Source of the DNA: Lachnospiraceae bacterium
Lineage (GTDB): Bacteria; Bacillota; Clostridia; Lachnospirales; Lachnospiraceae
Assembly (NCBI GenBank): GCA_900770535.1
Contig: CAAHDV010000001.1
Location: 1 to 23,923, forward strand
Direction of reading: 5' to 3'
DNA: 23,923 bases
The translations under genes and the position numbers were made by a program. Below, piece by piece: positions 1 through 6,294 of this stretch (position 1 is its first letter; each line of letters starts with the position of its first letter). The notes beneath the pieces are model-generated. The model saw only the letters and a list, made by a program, of their open reading frames with translations. It had not been told where the DNA came from and made no database searches.

Positions 1-24
1 GTTCAGACGTGTGCTTTCCGATCT
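1..24 (+). other. Residual Illumina adapter at contig end
   Basis: The first 24 bases match the 3' part of the Illumina TruSeq read-2 adapter, which ends GTGTGCTCTTCCGATCT, with one C missing (GTGCTTTCCGATCT here). The match stops exactly at GATCT, where adapter-ligated inserts begin. The following base starts sequence that translates as an enolase-superfamily C-terminus. This stretch is a library artefact and not part of the genome; an open frame beginning at base 9 is partly adapter-encoded. Confidence 0.95.
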
Positions 25-26
25 TG

Positions 27-293
27 ATCGGCGCTATGGCGCAGGCAATGAGCAAACCGATTTCCCTGCACTGCTTTGGTTCTGCTGTACTGTTCGCGGC
101 AAGCCTGCATCTGGCAGCTGCGCTTCCGAATACAGAAATGATGGAGTCTGAGGAGAATCCGAATCCGTTGAAGACAGACATTATGGAGGGCAGCTTTGAG
201 ACAGACAGCCAGATGAGCTTTTTCGTACCGGAGGGAGACGGTCTGGGTGTTGATTTAGACTGGTCGAAAATGGAAAAATATGTTATAAAATAA
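27..293 (+). CDS. Enolase-superfamily dehydratase/racemase, C-terminal fragment
   Basis: This is the last 88 codons of a gene whose 5' part lies off the contig. The fragment reads like the end of the mandelate racemase/muconate lactonizing enzyme barrel and capping region. It has a LHCFGSAVLFAASLHLAAALPN segment in two pieces (LHCFGSAVLF, then AASLHLAAALPN), a following acidic EMMESEENPNPL stretch, and the closing VPEGDGLGVDLD motif. These correspond to the family patterns around the eighth strand and the Pro-Gly-Leu-Gly-Val element. Such enzymes abstract a proton alpha to a carboxylate, usually in sugar-acid catabolism. The metal-binding and catalytic residues are missing, so the substrate cannot be named. 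The GntR/FCD regulator gene 34 bases downstream would fit a sugar-acid operon. Residues encoded before base 27 come from adapter and should be ignored. Confidence 0.8.
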   Translation: MGAMAQAMSKPISLHCFGSAVLFAASLHLAAALPNTEMMESEENPNPLKTDIMEGSFETDSQMSFFVPEGDGLGVDLDWSKMEKYVIK

Positions 294-327
294 TTAGAGA
301 TACGAGGAGCAACTGGAGAGTGGAGAG

Positions 328-1014
328 ATGGGAGAAACACGCACGCGAACGGAATTGTTAGCCGATGAAATCGCACAGAAAATAAGGCAGAAAATACAGA
401 AGCAGGAATACGCTCAGGGTGAGCGCCTGACTGTGCGCTGGCTGTGCGAGGAATTTGGCGCCAGCGAGACGCCGGTGAAGCAGGCCTTAAACCAGCTTGT
501 GTCAACGGGACTGGTGGTTTCTATCCCGAAGTGCGGCATGCGTGTGCGTACCTTTACCTTTCAGGATATGAAGAATAACTGGGAGGCCCGCCTGATGATC
601 GAGCAGTTCTGCGCGGCCGCGGCTGTGGATACGGTGCGGCGCGATGAGCAGTTCATCAGTAATATACGGAATCTTTTGCAGGTGACCAATGAAGCATACG
701 AGAAATGTATTCAGGACTATACGAAGGAAAACTTCAGCCATCTGTCCGAGTACGACCGGCGGCTTCACACAGAAATCATCAAATGCTGCCAAAATGACCA
801 GATCGTGAACATGTATGAGAGCCTGAATGTTTACGCAGGCATGTTTACTGGTTTTACACGTCACAATAAAGAGACGTTAAGAGGTGTTCAGAGAGAGCAT
901 ACGAACATTGTAAACCAACTGGAGCTCTGTGACACGGAAGGCTTAAAAAAGGCATTGGAGCAGCACGTATATTCCACAATCCAGATCTACCGTCAGGCAG
1001 AGAACGAACAATAA
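328..1014 (+). CDS. GntR family transcriptional regulator, FCD (FadR-like) domain
   Basis: A 228-residue cytoplasmic DNA-binding protein of normal length for the FadR subfamily. Residues about 8-75 form the winged helix-turn-helix, with the typical pattern ADEIAQKIRQKI, GERLTVRWLCEEFGAS and PVKQALNQLVSTGLV. Residues about 85-222 are an all-helical FCD ligand domain, with a D-x4-H pair (residues about 147-152, YDRRLHTEII) and a late His-rich helix (LEQHVYSTIQ) that usually binds metal and a carboxylate effector. The start is set by GGAGAG seven bases before the ATG. The gene follows a sugar-acid-type enolase-superfamily gene on the same strand, so it probably represses or senses that pathway, although the effector is unknown. 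A hairpin terminator follows 11 bases after the stop. Confidence 0.9.
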   Translation: MGETRTRTELLADEIAQKIRQKIQKQEYAQGERLTVRWLCEEFGASETPVKQALNQLVSTGLVVSIPKCGMRVRTFTFQDMKNNWEARLMIEQFCAAAAVDTVRRDEQFISNIRNLLQVTNEAYEKCIQDYTKENFSHLSEYDRRLHTEIIKCCQNDQIVNMYESLNVYAGMFTGFTRHNKETLRGVQREHTNIVNQLELCDTEGLKKALEQHVYSTIQIYRQAENEQ

Positions 1015-1025
1015 CCGAAAATAGG

Positions 1026-1060
1026 AAAAGGGATGAGTCTTCGGATTCATCCCTTTTTTC
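1026..1060 (+). terminator. Rho-independent terminator with UUCG loop
   Basis: GGGATGAGTC (1030-1039) pairs with GATTCATCCC (1044-1053) around a TTCG tetraloop, and AAAA before it pairs with the T-run after it. It ends the GntR-regulator transcript. Confidence 0.92.
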
Positions 1061-1151
1061 TTTTGTCCCTTAAGCATAATTCTGAAGGACGATTCATACT
1101 ATTTAAATAAGCTGTAATGAAATTATGAAAAGACCTTAAGGAGAGAAAAGG

Positions 1152-2054
1152 ATGGCTGAAAGACGTTACTCCATATCCCAGGCGGGCAGGCTGGTGGGTG
1201 TGGAGAATCATGTGCTCCGTTATTGGGAGGACGAGCTGCATCTGGAGATACCGCGGGACAGGAAAAATCAACGGTATTATACAAAGCTGCATATTGAGAT
1301 GTTTCAAAAGATCAATGAACTGAAAGAGAAGGGATACCAGTTAAAGGCAATTGAGCCGGTGTTGAAGCGGATGCTGGACGGGGAGAAAAATCTGGATTTA
1401 AATGAGGCGCTGCGGCAGAACGCCGTGGATATTTTGCGGCATGCCTCAGCCGGTGCGGTGCAGCTGGAGCCGGAAATGGCGTACCGCTATGCAGATACAG
1501 TGAAGGAAGCGCCGGGAACAGGATATCGCAATGCGGATGAGGCGAGGAAAATACCGGGAACAGGATACAGCAGTGTGGATGAGGCGGGGAAAGAGCCGGG
1601 AACGGGATACCGCAATGCGGACGCAGCGCCGGAAAAACCGGATGAGGGTGACAGTATGAATGAGGAGAGTGCGGAGAGGAATATGAATGGAGAGGGAAAG
1701 GCAGAGGTAGCAGCCAGAACGGAAGAAGAGCCTGCGGTAATGTCGCAGCAGGAAAAGCTGGAGCAGTTCCAGCAGCTCATGAATCACATTATCGGCAATG
1801 CCATCGGACAGGCTATGCGTCAGAATAATGAGGCGCTCAGCGAGGAAATCAGCCGTCAGGTGAATGACCGTATGGTGCAGGAACTGGAATATATGATGCG
1901 AATCAGTGATGAGAAAGAGGAGGAGCGCTTTAAGGCTCTGGATGAGACACTGCGGGCGCATCAGAAGGAAAATAAAGGAAAAGCGGAGGCAGCAGCGGCC
2001 CGGATGCCGTTTTTTCGAAAAAAGAAATTCGGGCGGAGTGGAAAAAAACTGTAA
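1152..2054 (+). CDS. MerR-type HTH protein with tandem repeat and coiled coil
   Basis: A 300-residue protein. Residues 5-75 form a MerR-like winged helix (YSISQAGRLVGVENHVLRYW, then QRYYTKLHIEMFQKINELKEKG). Residues 121-162 are three copies of a 14-residue unit of the form PGTGYRNADEARKI, with a weaker copy just before. Residues about 195-280 are Gln/Glu-rich and heptad-like, predicting a coiled coil, and the last 14 residues are strongly basic (FFRKKKFGRSGKKL). There is no effector-binding domain of a classical MerR regulator. The order HTH, linker, coiled coil, basic tail recalls RacA-like chromosome-anchoring proteins and DUF3967-type proteins of Firmicutes, but that is an analogy. The start is supported by AAGGAG eight bases upstream. 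The DNA target is unknown; the repeat makes the linker likely variable between strains. Confidence 0.75.
   Translation: MAERRYSISQAGRLVGVENHVLRYWEDELHLEIPRDRKNQRYYTKLHIEMFQKINELKEKGYQLKAIEPVLKRMLDGEKNLDLNEALRQNAVDILRHASAGAVQLEPEMAYRYADTVKEAPGTGYRNADEARKIPGTGYSSVDEAGKEPGTGYRNADAAPEKPDEGDSMNEESAERNMNGEGKAEVAARTEEEPAVMSQQEKLEQFQQLMNHIIGNAIGQAMRQNNEALSEEISRQVNDRMVQELEYMMRISDEKEEERFKALDETLRAHQKENKGKAEAAAARMPFFRKKKFGRSGKKL
1512..1637 (+). repeat. 42-bp in-frame tandem repeat, three units
   Basis: Units begin with CCGGGAAC at 1512, 1554 and 1596, exactly 42 bases apart, and each encodes a 14-residue PGTGY-type repeat inside the HTH/coiled-coil gene. Units differ at a modest number of bases, and a decayed partial copy lies just upstream (about 1480-1511). 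The multiple-of-three unit length keeps the frame open if copy number changes. Confidence 0.9.
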
Positions 2055-2066
2055 TAGGACTGGTAA

Positions 2067-2098
2067 AAAGGCGGGCCGCAGATCAGCGGGCCGCCTTT
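2067..2098. terminator. Bidirectional terminator between convergent genes
   Basis: AAAGGCGGGCCGC (2067-2079) faces GCGGGCCGCCTTT (2086-2098) with a six-base loop and one internal mismatch. It lies after the HTH gene and overlaps the last codons and stop of the opposite-strand hydrolase gene, so it can serve both transcripts. Confidence 0.8.
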
Positions 2099-2799
2099 AC
2101 AAATGCTTCAAAAAGCTGTCTCATGGCCGGATCCTGTTCCCACAGATATTCCGGGTGCCACTGGACACCGAGAAAGAATGGGTAATCTGGTTTTTCAATG
2201 GCTTCTGTAAGTCCGCCGGAGGCATGGCCGCAGGCGATAAGTCCTGGGGCAATCTTACGGCAGGCCTGATGGTGCATGCTGTTGACCTGCAGGGTTTCAC
2301 CGCCGGTCAGGCGTGCCAGCAGAGTTCCGGGAAGCACCTCGACTTTGTGAGATGGGATCACATAGTCAAAGGGCTGGGTATGGGCAATGGGAAAATCCTG
2401 TGGAAACTGGCTTGGAATGTCCTGATAGATATCACCGCCCAGTGCTACATTCAGAAGCTGGATGCCGCGGCAGATGCCCAAAACCGGTTTGCCGGTTTTC
2501 ATGACCAGTTTTAACAGGGCCATCTCCATACGGTCCCGGTGCAGGCAGACATTGCCACAGTTTTCCTGGGTTTCCTCACCGAAGTAAAACGGGTGAATAT
2601 CTGGCCCGCCGGTAAAGAGAAAACCATCAAAGATGTCTACGACCTGCTGAAGGTCTTCCTCTTCCAGATCCAGTGGAAGAATCAGCGGAGTGCCGCCGAC
2701 AGCGCGGATGGCTTTTAAGTAGGCCGGGCGCATATAAGGTTCGTCACGCTCAATATTGAAATAAGGGGTAAGGGCGATCAGAGGTTTTTTCTTTGTCAT
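2083..2799 (-). CDS. Gamma-glutamyl-gamma-aminobutyrate hydrolase family protein (peptidase C26)
   Basis: A 238-residue class-I glutamine-amidotransferase-like hydrolase of the C26/PuuD family. The nucleophile elbow is GICRG with Cys110. The catalytic His-Glu pair is in WHPE (His215, Glu217). The family signatures FLFTGGPDIHP near residue 61 and SMHHQA near residue 174 are also present. PuuD-type members hydrolyse gamma-glutamyl amides such as gamma-glutamyl-GABA, but the family is broad and no putrescine genes are nearby, so the substrate is open. The ATG is preceded by AAAGGAG. The gene stands alone on the minus strand, convergent with the HTH gene, with its 3' end inside a shared terminator hairpin. 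Confidence 0.9.
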   Translation of the reverse strand: MTKKKPLIALTPYFNIERDEPYMRPAYLKAIRAVGGTPLILPLDLEEEDLQQVVDIFDGFLFTGGPDIHPFYFGEETQENCGNVCLHRDRMEMALLKLVMKTGKPVLGICRGIQLLNVALGGDIYQDIPSQFPQDFPIAHTQPFDYVIPSHKVEVLPGTLLARLTGGETLQVNSMHHQACRKIAPGLIACGHASGGLTEAIEKPDYPFFLGVQWHPEYLWEQDPAMRQLFEAFVKAAR

Positions 2800-2837
2800 G
2801 GGAAAACTCCTTTCGTTGTTGCAATTGGTTCTCTGTA

Positions 2838-2866
2838 ACTATAAGATATCAGCGTATGGCTGTTAT
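2838..2866 (-). promoter_or_regulatory. Possible sigma-A promoter for the C26 hydrolase
   Basis: On the minus strand, ATAACA (2866-2861), a 17-base spacer and TATAGT (2843-2838) precede the ATG by about 40 bases. The -35 matches only 4 of 6 consensus bases, so this is a modest call. Confidence 0.4.
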
Positions 2867-2872
2867 GGCAAT

Positions 2873-2914
2873 AAAAAATGCCTCTTCTGTACCGCAAATA
2901 CAGAAGAGGCATTT
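2873..2914 (-). terminator. Strong terminator of the ferredoxin gene
   Basis: A perfect 16-bp stem, AAATGCCTCTTCTGTA (2876-2891) against 2899-2914, with a seven-base loop. On the minus strand it is followed by a run of T, placing it as the terminator 16 bases after the ferredoxin stop. Confidence 0.93.
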
Positions 2915-2930
2915 GAAGAGTTGTGTTTCA

Positions 2931-3101
2931 TTAACCCTCGTTGATAGCGCCGGTCGGGCAAACACCTGCACAGGTACCGCAGGAGATGCAAGCGTCAGCG
3001 TCGATAACGTACTGGCTGTCTCCCTGGGAAATAGCGCTTACCGGGCACTCGCTCTCGCAGGTACCGCAACTAACACAAGAATCAGAAATTACATATGCCA
3101 T
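2931..3101 (-). CDS. 2[4Fe-4S] ferredoxin, clostridial type
   Basis: A 56-residue protein with two intact C-x2-C-x2-C-x3-C-P motifs: Cys9, 12, 15, 19 and Cys38, 41, 44, 48. This is the layout of small clostridial ferredoxins that carry one electron per cluster between oxidoreductases, for example pyruvate:ferredoxin oxidoreductase and hydrogenase. The length is the usual one for the family (about 55 residues). The start ATG at 3101 has a perfect AAGGAGG (3116-3110) eight bases away. The gene is monocistronic, with its own consensus-like promoter upstream and a 16-bp terminator stem downstream, suggesting high expression. It is easily missed because it is shorter than common ORF cut-offs. Confidence 0.95.
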   Translation of the reverse strand: MAYVISDSCVSCGTCESECPVSAISQGDSQYVIDADACISCGTCAGVCPTGAINEG

Positions 3102-3145
3102 GATAATATCCTCCTTAAATATTCTATAATCATTTCGATAGCATC

Positions 3146-3174
3146 ATTGTATACTAAATCGAAAAAATATTCAA
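3146..3174 (-). promoter_or_regulatory. Sigma-A promoter of the ferredoxin gene
   Basis: Reading the minus strand, TTGAAT (3174-3169), a 17-base spacer and TACAAT (3151-3146) lie about 45 bases before the start codon. The flanks are AT-rich. Confidence 0.8.
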
Positions 3175-3450
3175 GAGGAAAATATTGCACTTTTGAATAA
3201 AATAAGGTACAATACATGGTTAGCTTTGGGTAACTATTCGAAAATAATTCCTAGAAAAGCACTATGATTTAGCAAAAATGAACAAAATTATCACTATGAA
3301 TTTATGCGACCTGCACGAATGCCCTGCGGGCTGGTCTGATGGGGCGGCGATGGCATCTTCCAGGACCAGAGGAATGGTGATGCAAGAGGTGTTCCGGCAG
3401 CGCTGCTGTTCCCAGACAGGCATGAAATCTCTGTGATTCATGAATATTAC
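3175..3450. other. Intergenic stretch with a GC-rich island, no recognised gene
   Basis: The region between the two divergent promoters is AT-rich except for about 3303-3425, which is clearly GC-rich. Within the island GCATC (3352-3356) can pair with GATGC near 3379, with an inner TTCC/GGAA pairing, and GCCCTGCGGGC can form a small hairpin. On the minus strand a 59-codon open frame spans 3441-3262 (beginning MNHRDFMPVW, ending FAKS). Its GC-rich first 48 codons look coding-like, but it lacks a Shine-Dalgarno sequence and its tail runs into AT-rich sequence. I do not recognise it. It may be a structured RNA, a small gene or a gene remnant. Confidence 0.35.
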
Positions 3451-3479
3451 TTGCGTATTTTGGTGAAAAGTATTATAGT
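3451..3479 (+). promoter_or_regulatory. Sigma-A promoter of the DUF1858 gene
   Basis: TTGCGT (3451-3456), a 17-base spacer and TATAGT (3474-3479). The expected start of transcription near 3486 leaves a short leader with AAGGAGG before the ATG at 3514. Confidence 0.75.
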
Positions 3480-3513
3480 GTAGTGTAGTATATCCAAAAA
3501 GGAGGAATTTAAC

Positions 3514-3714
3514 ATGCAGATCAGTAAAGATATGTTAATCGGCGAGCTGCTTCAGAAGAGCGATCTGATTGCCCCGATTTTAATGCGTGCAGGTATGCAT
3601 TGCCTGGGCTGCCCGTCTTCTCAGGGAGAGTCTCTGGAAGAGGCATGCATGGTTCACGGCATTGACTGTGACTCACTGGTAAATGGTATCAATGAGATCC
3701 TGGCTGATAAATAA
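3514..3714 (+). CDS. DUF1858 domain-containing protein
   Basis: A 66-residue small protein that is entirely a DUF1858 domain: a helical start (ISKDMLIGELLQKS), the conserved APILMRAGMHCLGCP core, then EEACMVHGID and a C-terminal helix. Four cysteines are present (30, 33, 45, 52), with the CLGC pair being the family hallmark. In larger proteins this domain is found with hybrid-cluster or disulfide-reductase-like partners, so a thiol, metal or redox role is likely but unproven. It is transcribed alone from a good promoter with a perfect AAGGAGG site and ends at a bidirectional terminator. The neighbouring ferredoxin gene is divergent, so any link is only positional. Confidence 0.9.
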   Translation: MQISKDMLIGELLQKSDLIAPILMRAGMHCLGCPSSQGESLEEACMVHGIDCDSLVNGINEILADK

Positions 3715-3734
3715 GAAGCGGAAACGCGAAAAAT

Positions 3735-3775
3735 AAAAAAGCGAAGGCCATCGTAAGATGGTGCTTCGCTTTTTT
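3735..3775. terminator. Bidirectional terminator
   Basis: AAAAAAGCGAAG (3735-3746) pairs with CTTCGCTTTTTT (3764-3775); an inner CCATC/GATGG stem is offset by a small bulge around a GTAA loop. Runs of A before and T after serve both the DUF1858 gene and the convergent mecA gene. Confidence 0.9.
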
Positions 3776-3785
3776 GTTTCTGTAT

Positions 3786-4562
3786 TCAGATCAGTGCAAG
3801 CTTCTGCAGGGCATCTGATCCGACAATGACTTCAAAATGCTCCTGATAGTAGGCTTCGCCTGCGGCATCGGTCCGGATCTTTTCCCCGTATTCCGCAAGC
3901 AGGTTGCATACACGGCTGAAAACAACCGGGTCAGCGGACTGGCTGGAAAGAACCAGATAATACTGGCTGGTTCCGGGCTTTTTGTAAAGCCTGCTGGCTA
4001 CGTTTCCCAGTGACTGTGCTGCCCTGGCCGCGTCGGAAATCTGGTCGAGGCTTCCAAAACGGTAGATGCGGGTCTGAATGGATGGAACACCGTCTGCCGG
4101 AATTTCGTTCGCGGAAGTATCCGGGGTCTGCAGTGTGGCTGTGTCGGAGGAACCGGAAGTAGCCGGCGCGTTTGCCGCGAGCATATTCTGCTTAAACAGT
4201 TCCATGAGTCCGTCAGCGCCCTCTAACAGTTCATTCGCGAGGCCGCCCCAGAGATTTTCAGCCCCATCCTCGGAAAGAGGGGAGAATTTGGAAAAGCGGG
4301 TGTCCAGTTCCTCGGGATCCTCTATCTTGGTGATGACTAACATCACGCTTTCACCGGACAGTGGAATAGCTTCCACCATCAGGGGGATATCTTCAGCGTC
4401 AAAGCCAACTTCATTGGAGGCCTTTTGAATCATCTCACGAAACAGGCTGCGGGCTTTCTCACTTCCATAAGCAAGCTCACCCAGATTTAAGTTGCGGGAA
4501 CTAAGGTCAAGACTGGTCAGTGTGCACCGGATCTGGTTTTCATTGATTCGTTCAATTTTCAT
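3786..4562 (-). CDS. mecA: Adaptor protein MecA
   Basis: A 258-residue protein of normal MecA length. The N-terminal substrate-binding domain is clear: MKIERINENQIRCTLTSLDL, ELAYGSEKARSLFREM and DIPLMVEAIPLSGESVMLVI. It is followed by a low-complexity linker (about residues 115-160) and a C-terminal ClpC-binding domain beginning near RIYRFGSLDQISDAAR and ending YYQEHFEVIVGSDALQKL. MecA hands unfolded or regulatory proteins to the ClpC/ClpP protease; in Bacillus it controls ComK, but in Clostridia its targets are less clear. AAAGGAG lies seven bases before the ATG. No clp gene is in the window. The gene is monocistronic with its own promoter. Confidence 0.93.
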   Translation of the reverse strand: MKIERINENQIRCTLTSLDLSSRNLNLGELAYGSEKARSLFREMIQKASNEVGFDAEDIPLMVEAIPLSGESVMLVITKIEDPEELDTRFSKFSPLSEDGAENLWGGLANELLEGADGLMELFKQNMLAANAPATSGSSDTATLQTPDTSANEIPADGVPSIQTRIYRFGSLDQISDAARAAQSLGNVASRLYKKPGTSQYYLVLSSQSADPVVFSRVCNLLAEYGEKIRTDAAGEAYYQEHFEVIVGSDALQKLALI

Positions 4563-4627
4563 AAGATCACTCCTTTCAATTTGAAATTCAGGAGAAAACA
4601 GAAAAAAGAATCTGCTTTCCTACTCTA

Positions 4628-4657
4628 ATTATAGTATATGATACGGGAAAATATCAA
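4628..4657 (-). promoter_or_regulatory. Sigma-A promoter of mecA
   Basis: On the minus strand, TTGATA (4657-4652), an 18-base spacer and a perfect TATAAT (4633-4628), about 65 bases before the mecA start. Confidence 0.8.
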
Positions 4658-4812
4658 TTCCTATGTGAAAATTTCAGGAAATGTTAAGAAGTATGTGTTA
4701 CAGTTCACAGGCAGGAATTTTCTGAACTGAAAATGCCGTATGATACCATGGTGGCAGAACTGTGATTCTTACCCATTTGGCGAATTTTGTCGAACCTTGA
4801 AGAAGGATATCC

Positions 4813-4841
4813 TTGTCAGATGGCGTTATTCAGATTACAAT
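4813..4841 (+). promoter_or_regulatory. Consensus-like promoter inside the presumed 5' end of the kinase gene
   Basis: TTGTCA (4813-4818), a 17-base spacer and TACAAT (4836-4841) match 5 of 6 consensus bases in both boxes. If used, transcription starts near 4848, downstream of the TTG start. A perfect AAGGAGGAG (4866-4874) follows, but no ATG, GTG or TTG in the kinase frame lies at the right distance; the first in-frame candidate is ATT at 4891. Confidence 0.55.
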
Positions 4842-6294
4842 AGTATCACAGAGACAAGTACAGGGAAGGAGGAGAAAAACAGCGGATACCATTTTATTCG
4901 GAAAGTACCGGTTGTGCCGTGTACTTGGCTGCGGCAGAAGCGGCACAGTATTTCTGGCAAGGCACATGGAACTTGACGAATACCGCGCCATTAAAAGGGT
5001 TCCAAAGACCTTTGTTAACTACGAACTGTTTAGAAAAGAAGCGCTGATACTGAAGGGGATTCGTGACCAGGCAATACCCATCGTATATGACCTGGCAGAA
5101 GATGAGCAGTACAGCTACCTGATTGAAGAGTATCTCGAAGGAGATTCTTTATATGCCCTGATCCGAGAATCAGGACATTGTTCATCGGCAATGACGATCC
5201 GGTACGGAATTCAGATTTGCCATCTGGTACATATCATGCATTCAACAATGCCTACCCCTGTTTTATATCTTGATTTACAACCCAAAAATCTTTTACTTTA
5301 TAAAAACACAATCAAGTTGATCGACTTTGATCATGCAGTTTACGCGGATGAAGCAGAACGTCTGGCAGAACGTTACGGAACGGCTGGCTGCGCGGCGCCG
5401 GAACAGTATACGGGAGATGTTTTAGATGGAAGAACCGATATTTATGCCATTGGTGCTGTCCTCCATTACATGCTGACAGGACATTTCACGGGAGAACAGG
5501 TCCGGCCGGAGCAGGTGAAATTATCAGGAATAACCGAACGGCGCCTGATGCGTCTGATTCGAAAGTGTCTGCAGAAAGAGAAGGACAGACGGTTTCAGAC
5601 CGTAGAGGAACTGGAAAAAGCGTTGCAAAAACTTTGGGATCAGTCAGAAAATGGTGTATTTCAACATGGTGCAAAGCGTATGGAGGAGTCTCTGGTGATT
5701 GCCGTGGCGGGCAGCCGTCACGGTGTGGGAACAACCCACATTGCTATGGGACTGGTGGCATATCTGCAAAAGTGCGGAATGTCAGCGGTTTACGAAGAAT
5801 TTAATGAATCCGGCGCGGTACGCCAGCTGGCAGAGTGTCGTGGAGCCAGGGCAGATTCAAGTGGTGTGTTTCGTATCTGGAAAACGCCCATGCTTCCCTG
5901 CTATGGCGAGGCAGTGGAATGGAAACCGTCCGGATACCGGATCCGCATTCTGGACTGCGGTGCGGATCCGGACCTGCTGACGCAGGAAAACGCAGACGGA
6001 TACCTGCTTATATGCGGAGGAAAACCATGGGAATGGGAAAACTCTGAAGAGGCAGCAGGGTTATGTGAATCTGTGCGGGGCCTGAGCGTCATTTATAATC
6101 TGTTTTGTGGAAGTTTGTCTTTTCGACAGAAACAGCCATGCGCAGAAGGACTGAGGATGTCGTATTTCGAGAATCCGTTTACAGGAAGCCGGAAATCGGA
6201 CTGTGTGTACCGGCTTATCTGGAACCGGTGGTTTGGACAGGGAGGAGACACGTCGCGAAACGTATTTGGGGAAAGAAAAAAGAAACTCCGGTAA
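4813..6294 (+). CDS. Degenerate Ser/Thr protein kinase fused to a MinD/ParA-like domain
   Basis: A 493-residue protein counted from TTG at 4813. The kinase domain is about residues 30-275: glycine loop LGCGRSGTV (39-46), ATP lysine in AIK (Lys61), helix-C Glu76, and the catalytic loop YLDLQPKN with Asp154 and Asn159. HRD has become YLD, and the magnesium loop is DFD (171-173) rather than DFG, followed by APE (195-197). Residues about 293-470 form a MinD/ParA-like fold whose P-loop, GSRHGVGTTH (300-309), lacks the usual lysines, as in atypical TadZ/CpaE-like ATPases. There is no transmembrane segment. It heads a compact operon with a second such ATPase-like domain. The start is uncertain: AGAAGGA precedes the TTG, but a promoter-like sequence overlaps it. 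Catalytic activity is possible but not assured. Confidence 0.8.
   Translation: MSDGVIQITIVSQRQVQGRRRKTADTILFGKYRLCRVLGCGRSGTVFLARHMELDEYRAIKRVPKTFVNYELFRKEALILKGIRDQAIPIVYDLAEDEQYSYLIEEYLEGDSLYALIRESGHCSSAMTIRYGIQICHLVHIMHSTMPTPVLYLDLQPKNLLLYKNTIKLIDFDHAVYADEAERLAERYGTAGCAAPEQYTGDVLDGRTDIYAIGAVLHYMLTGHFTGEQVRPEQVKLSGITERRLMRLIRKCLQKEKDRRFQTVEELEKALQKLWDQSENGVFQHGAKRMEESLVIAVAGSRHGVGTTHIAMGLVAYLQKCGMSAVYEEFNESGAVRQLAECRGARADSSGVFRIWKTPMLPCYGEAVEWKPSGYRIRILDCGADPDLLTQENADGYLLICGGKPWEWENSEEAAGLCESVRGLSVIYNLFCGSLSFRQKQPCAEGLRMSYFENPFTGSRKSDCVYRLIWNRWFGQGGDTSRNVFGERKKKLR

Noticed and set aside
9..26. N-terminal residues MCFPIL of an open frame into the enolase-superfamily gene
   Set aside because: They are encoded by sequencing adapter, so the gene is called as a 5'-truncated fragment from base 27.
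1512..1637. 42-bp regular repeat considered as a CRISPR array
   Set aside because: Units are contiguous without spacers and encode an in-frame protein repeat; no cas genes are nearby.
1446..1961. Long minus-strand open frame across the HTH/coiled-coil gene
   Set aside because: It is opposite a clear protein with repeat and coiled coil, lacks a ribosome site, and its residues are low-complexity Arg/Leu/Ser, a shadow of the repeat.
2793..3200. Plus-strand open frame across the ferredoxin region
   Set aside because: It runs through the ferredoxin's terminator hairpin and opposite its Cys motifs, with no family resemblance.
4740..4976. Overlapping plus-strand open frame before the kinase
   Set aside because: It ends inside the kinase glycine-loop coding sequence in another frame and has no domain or good ribosome site.
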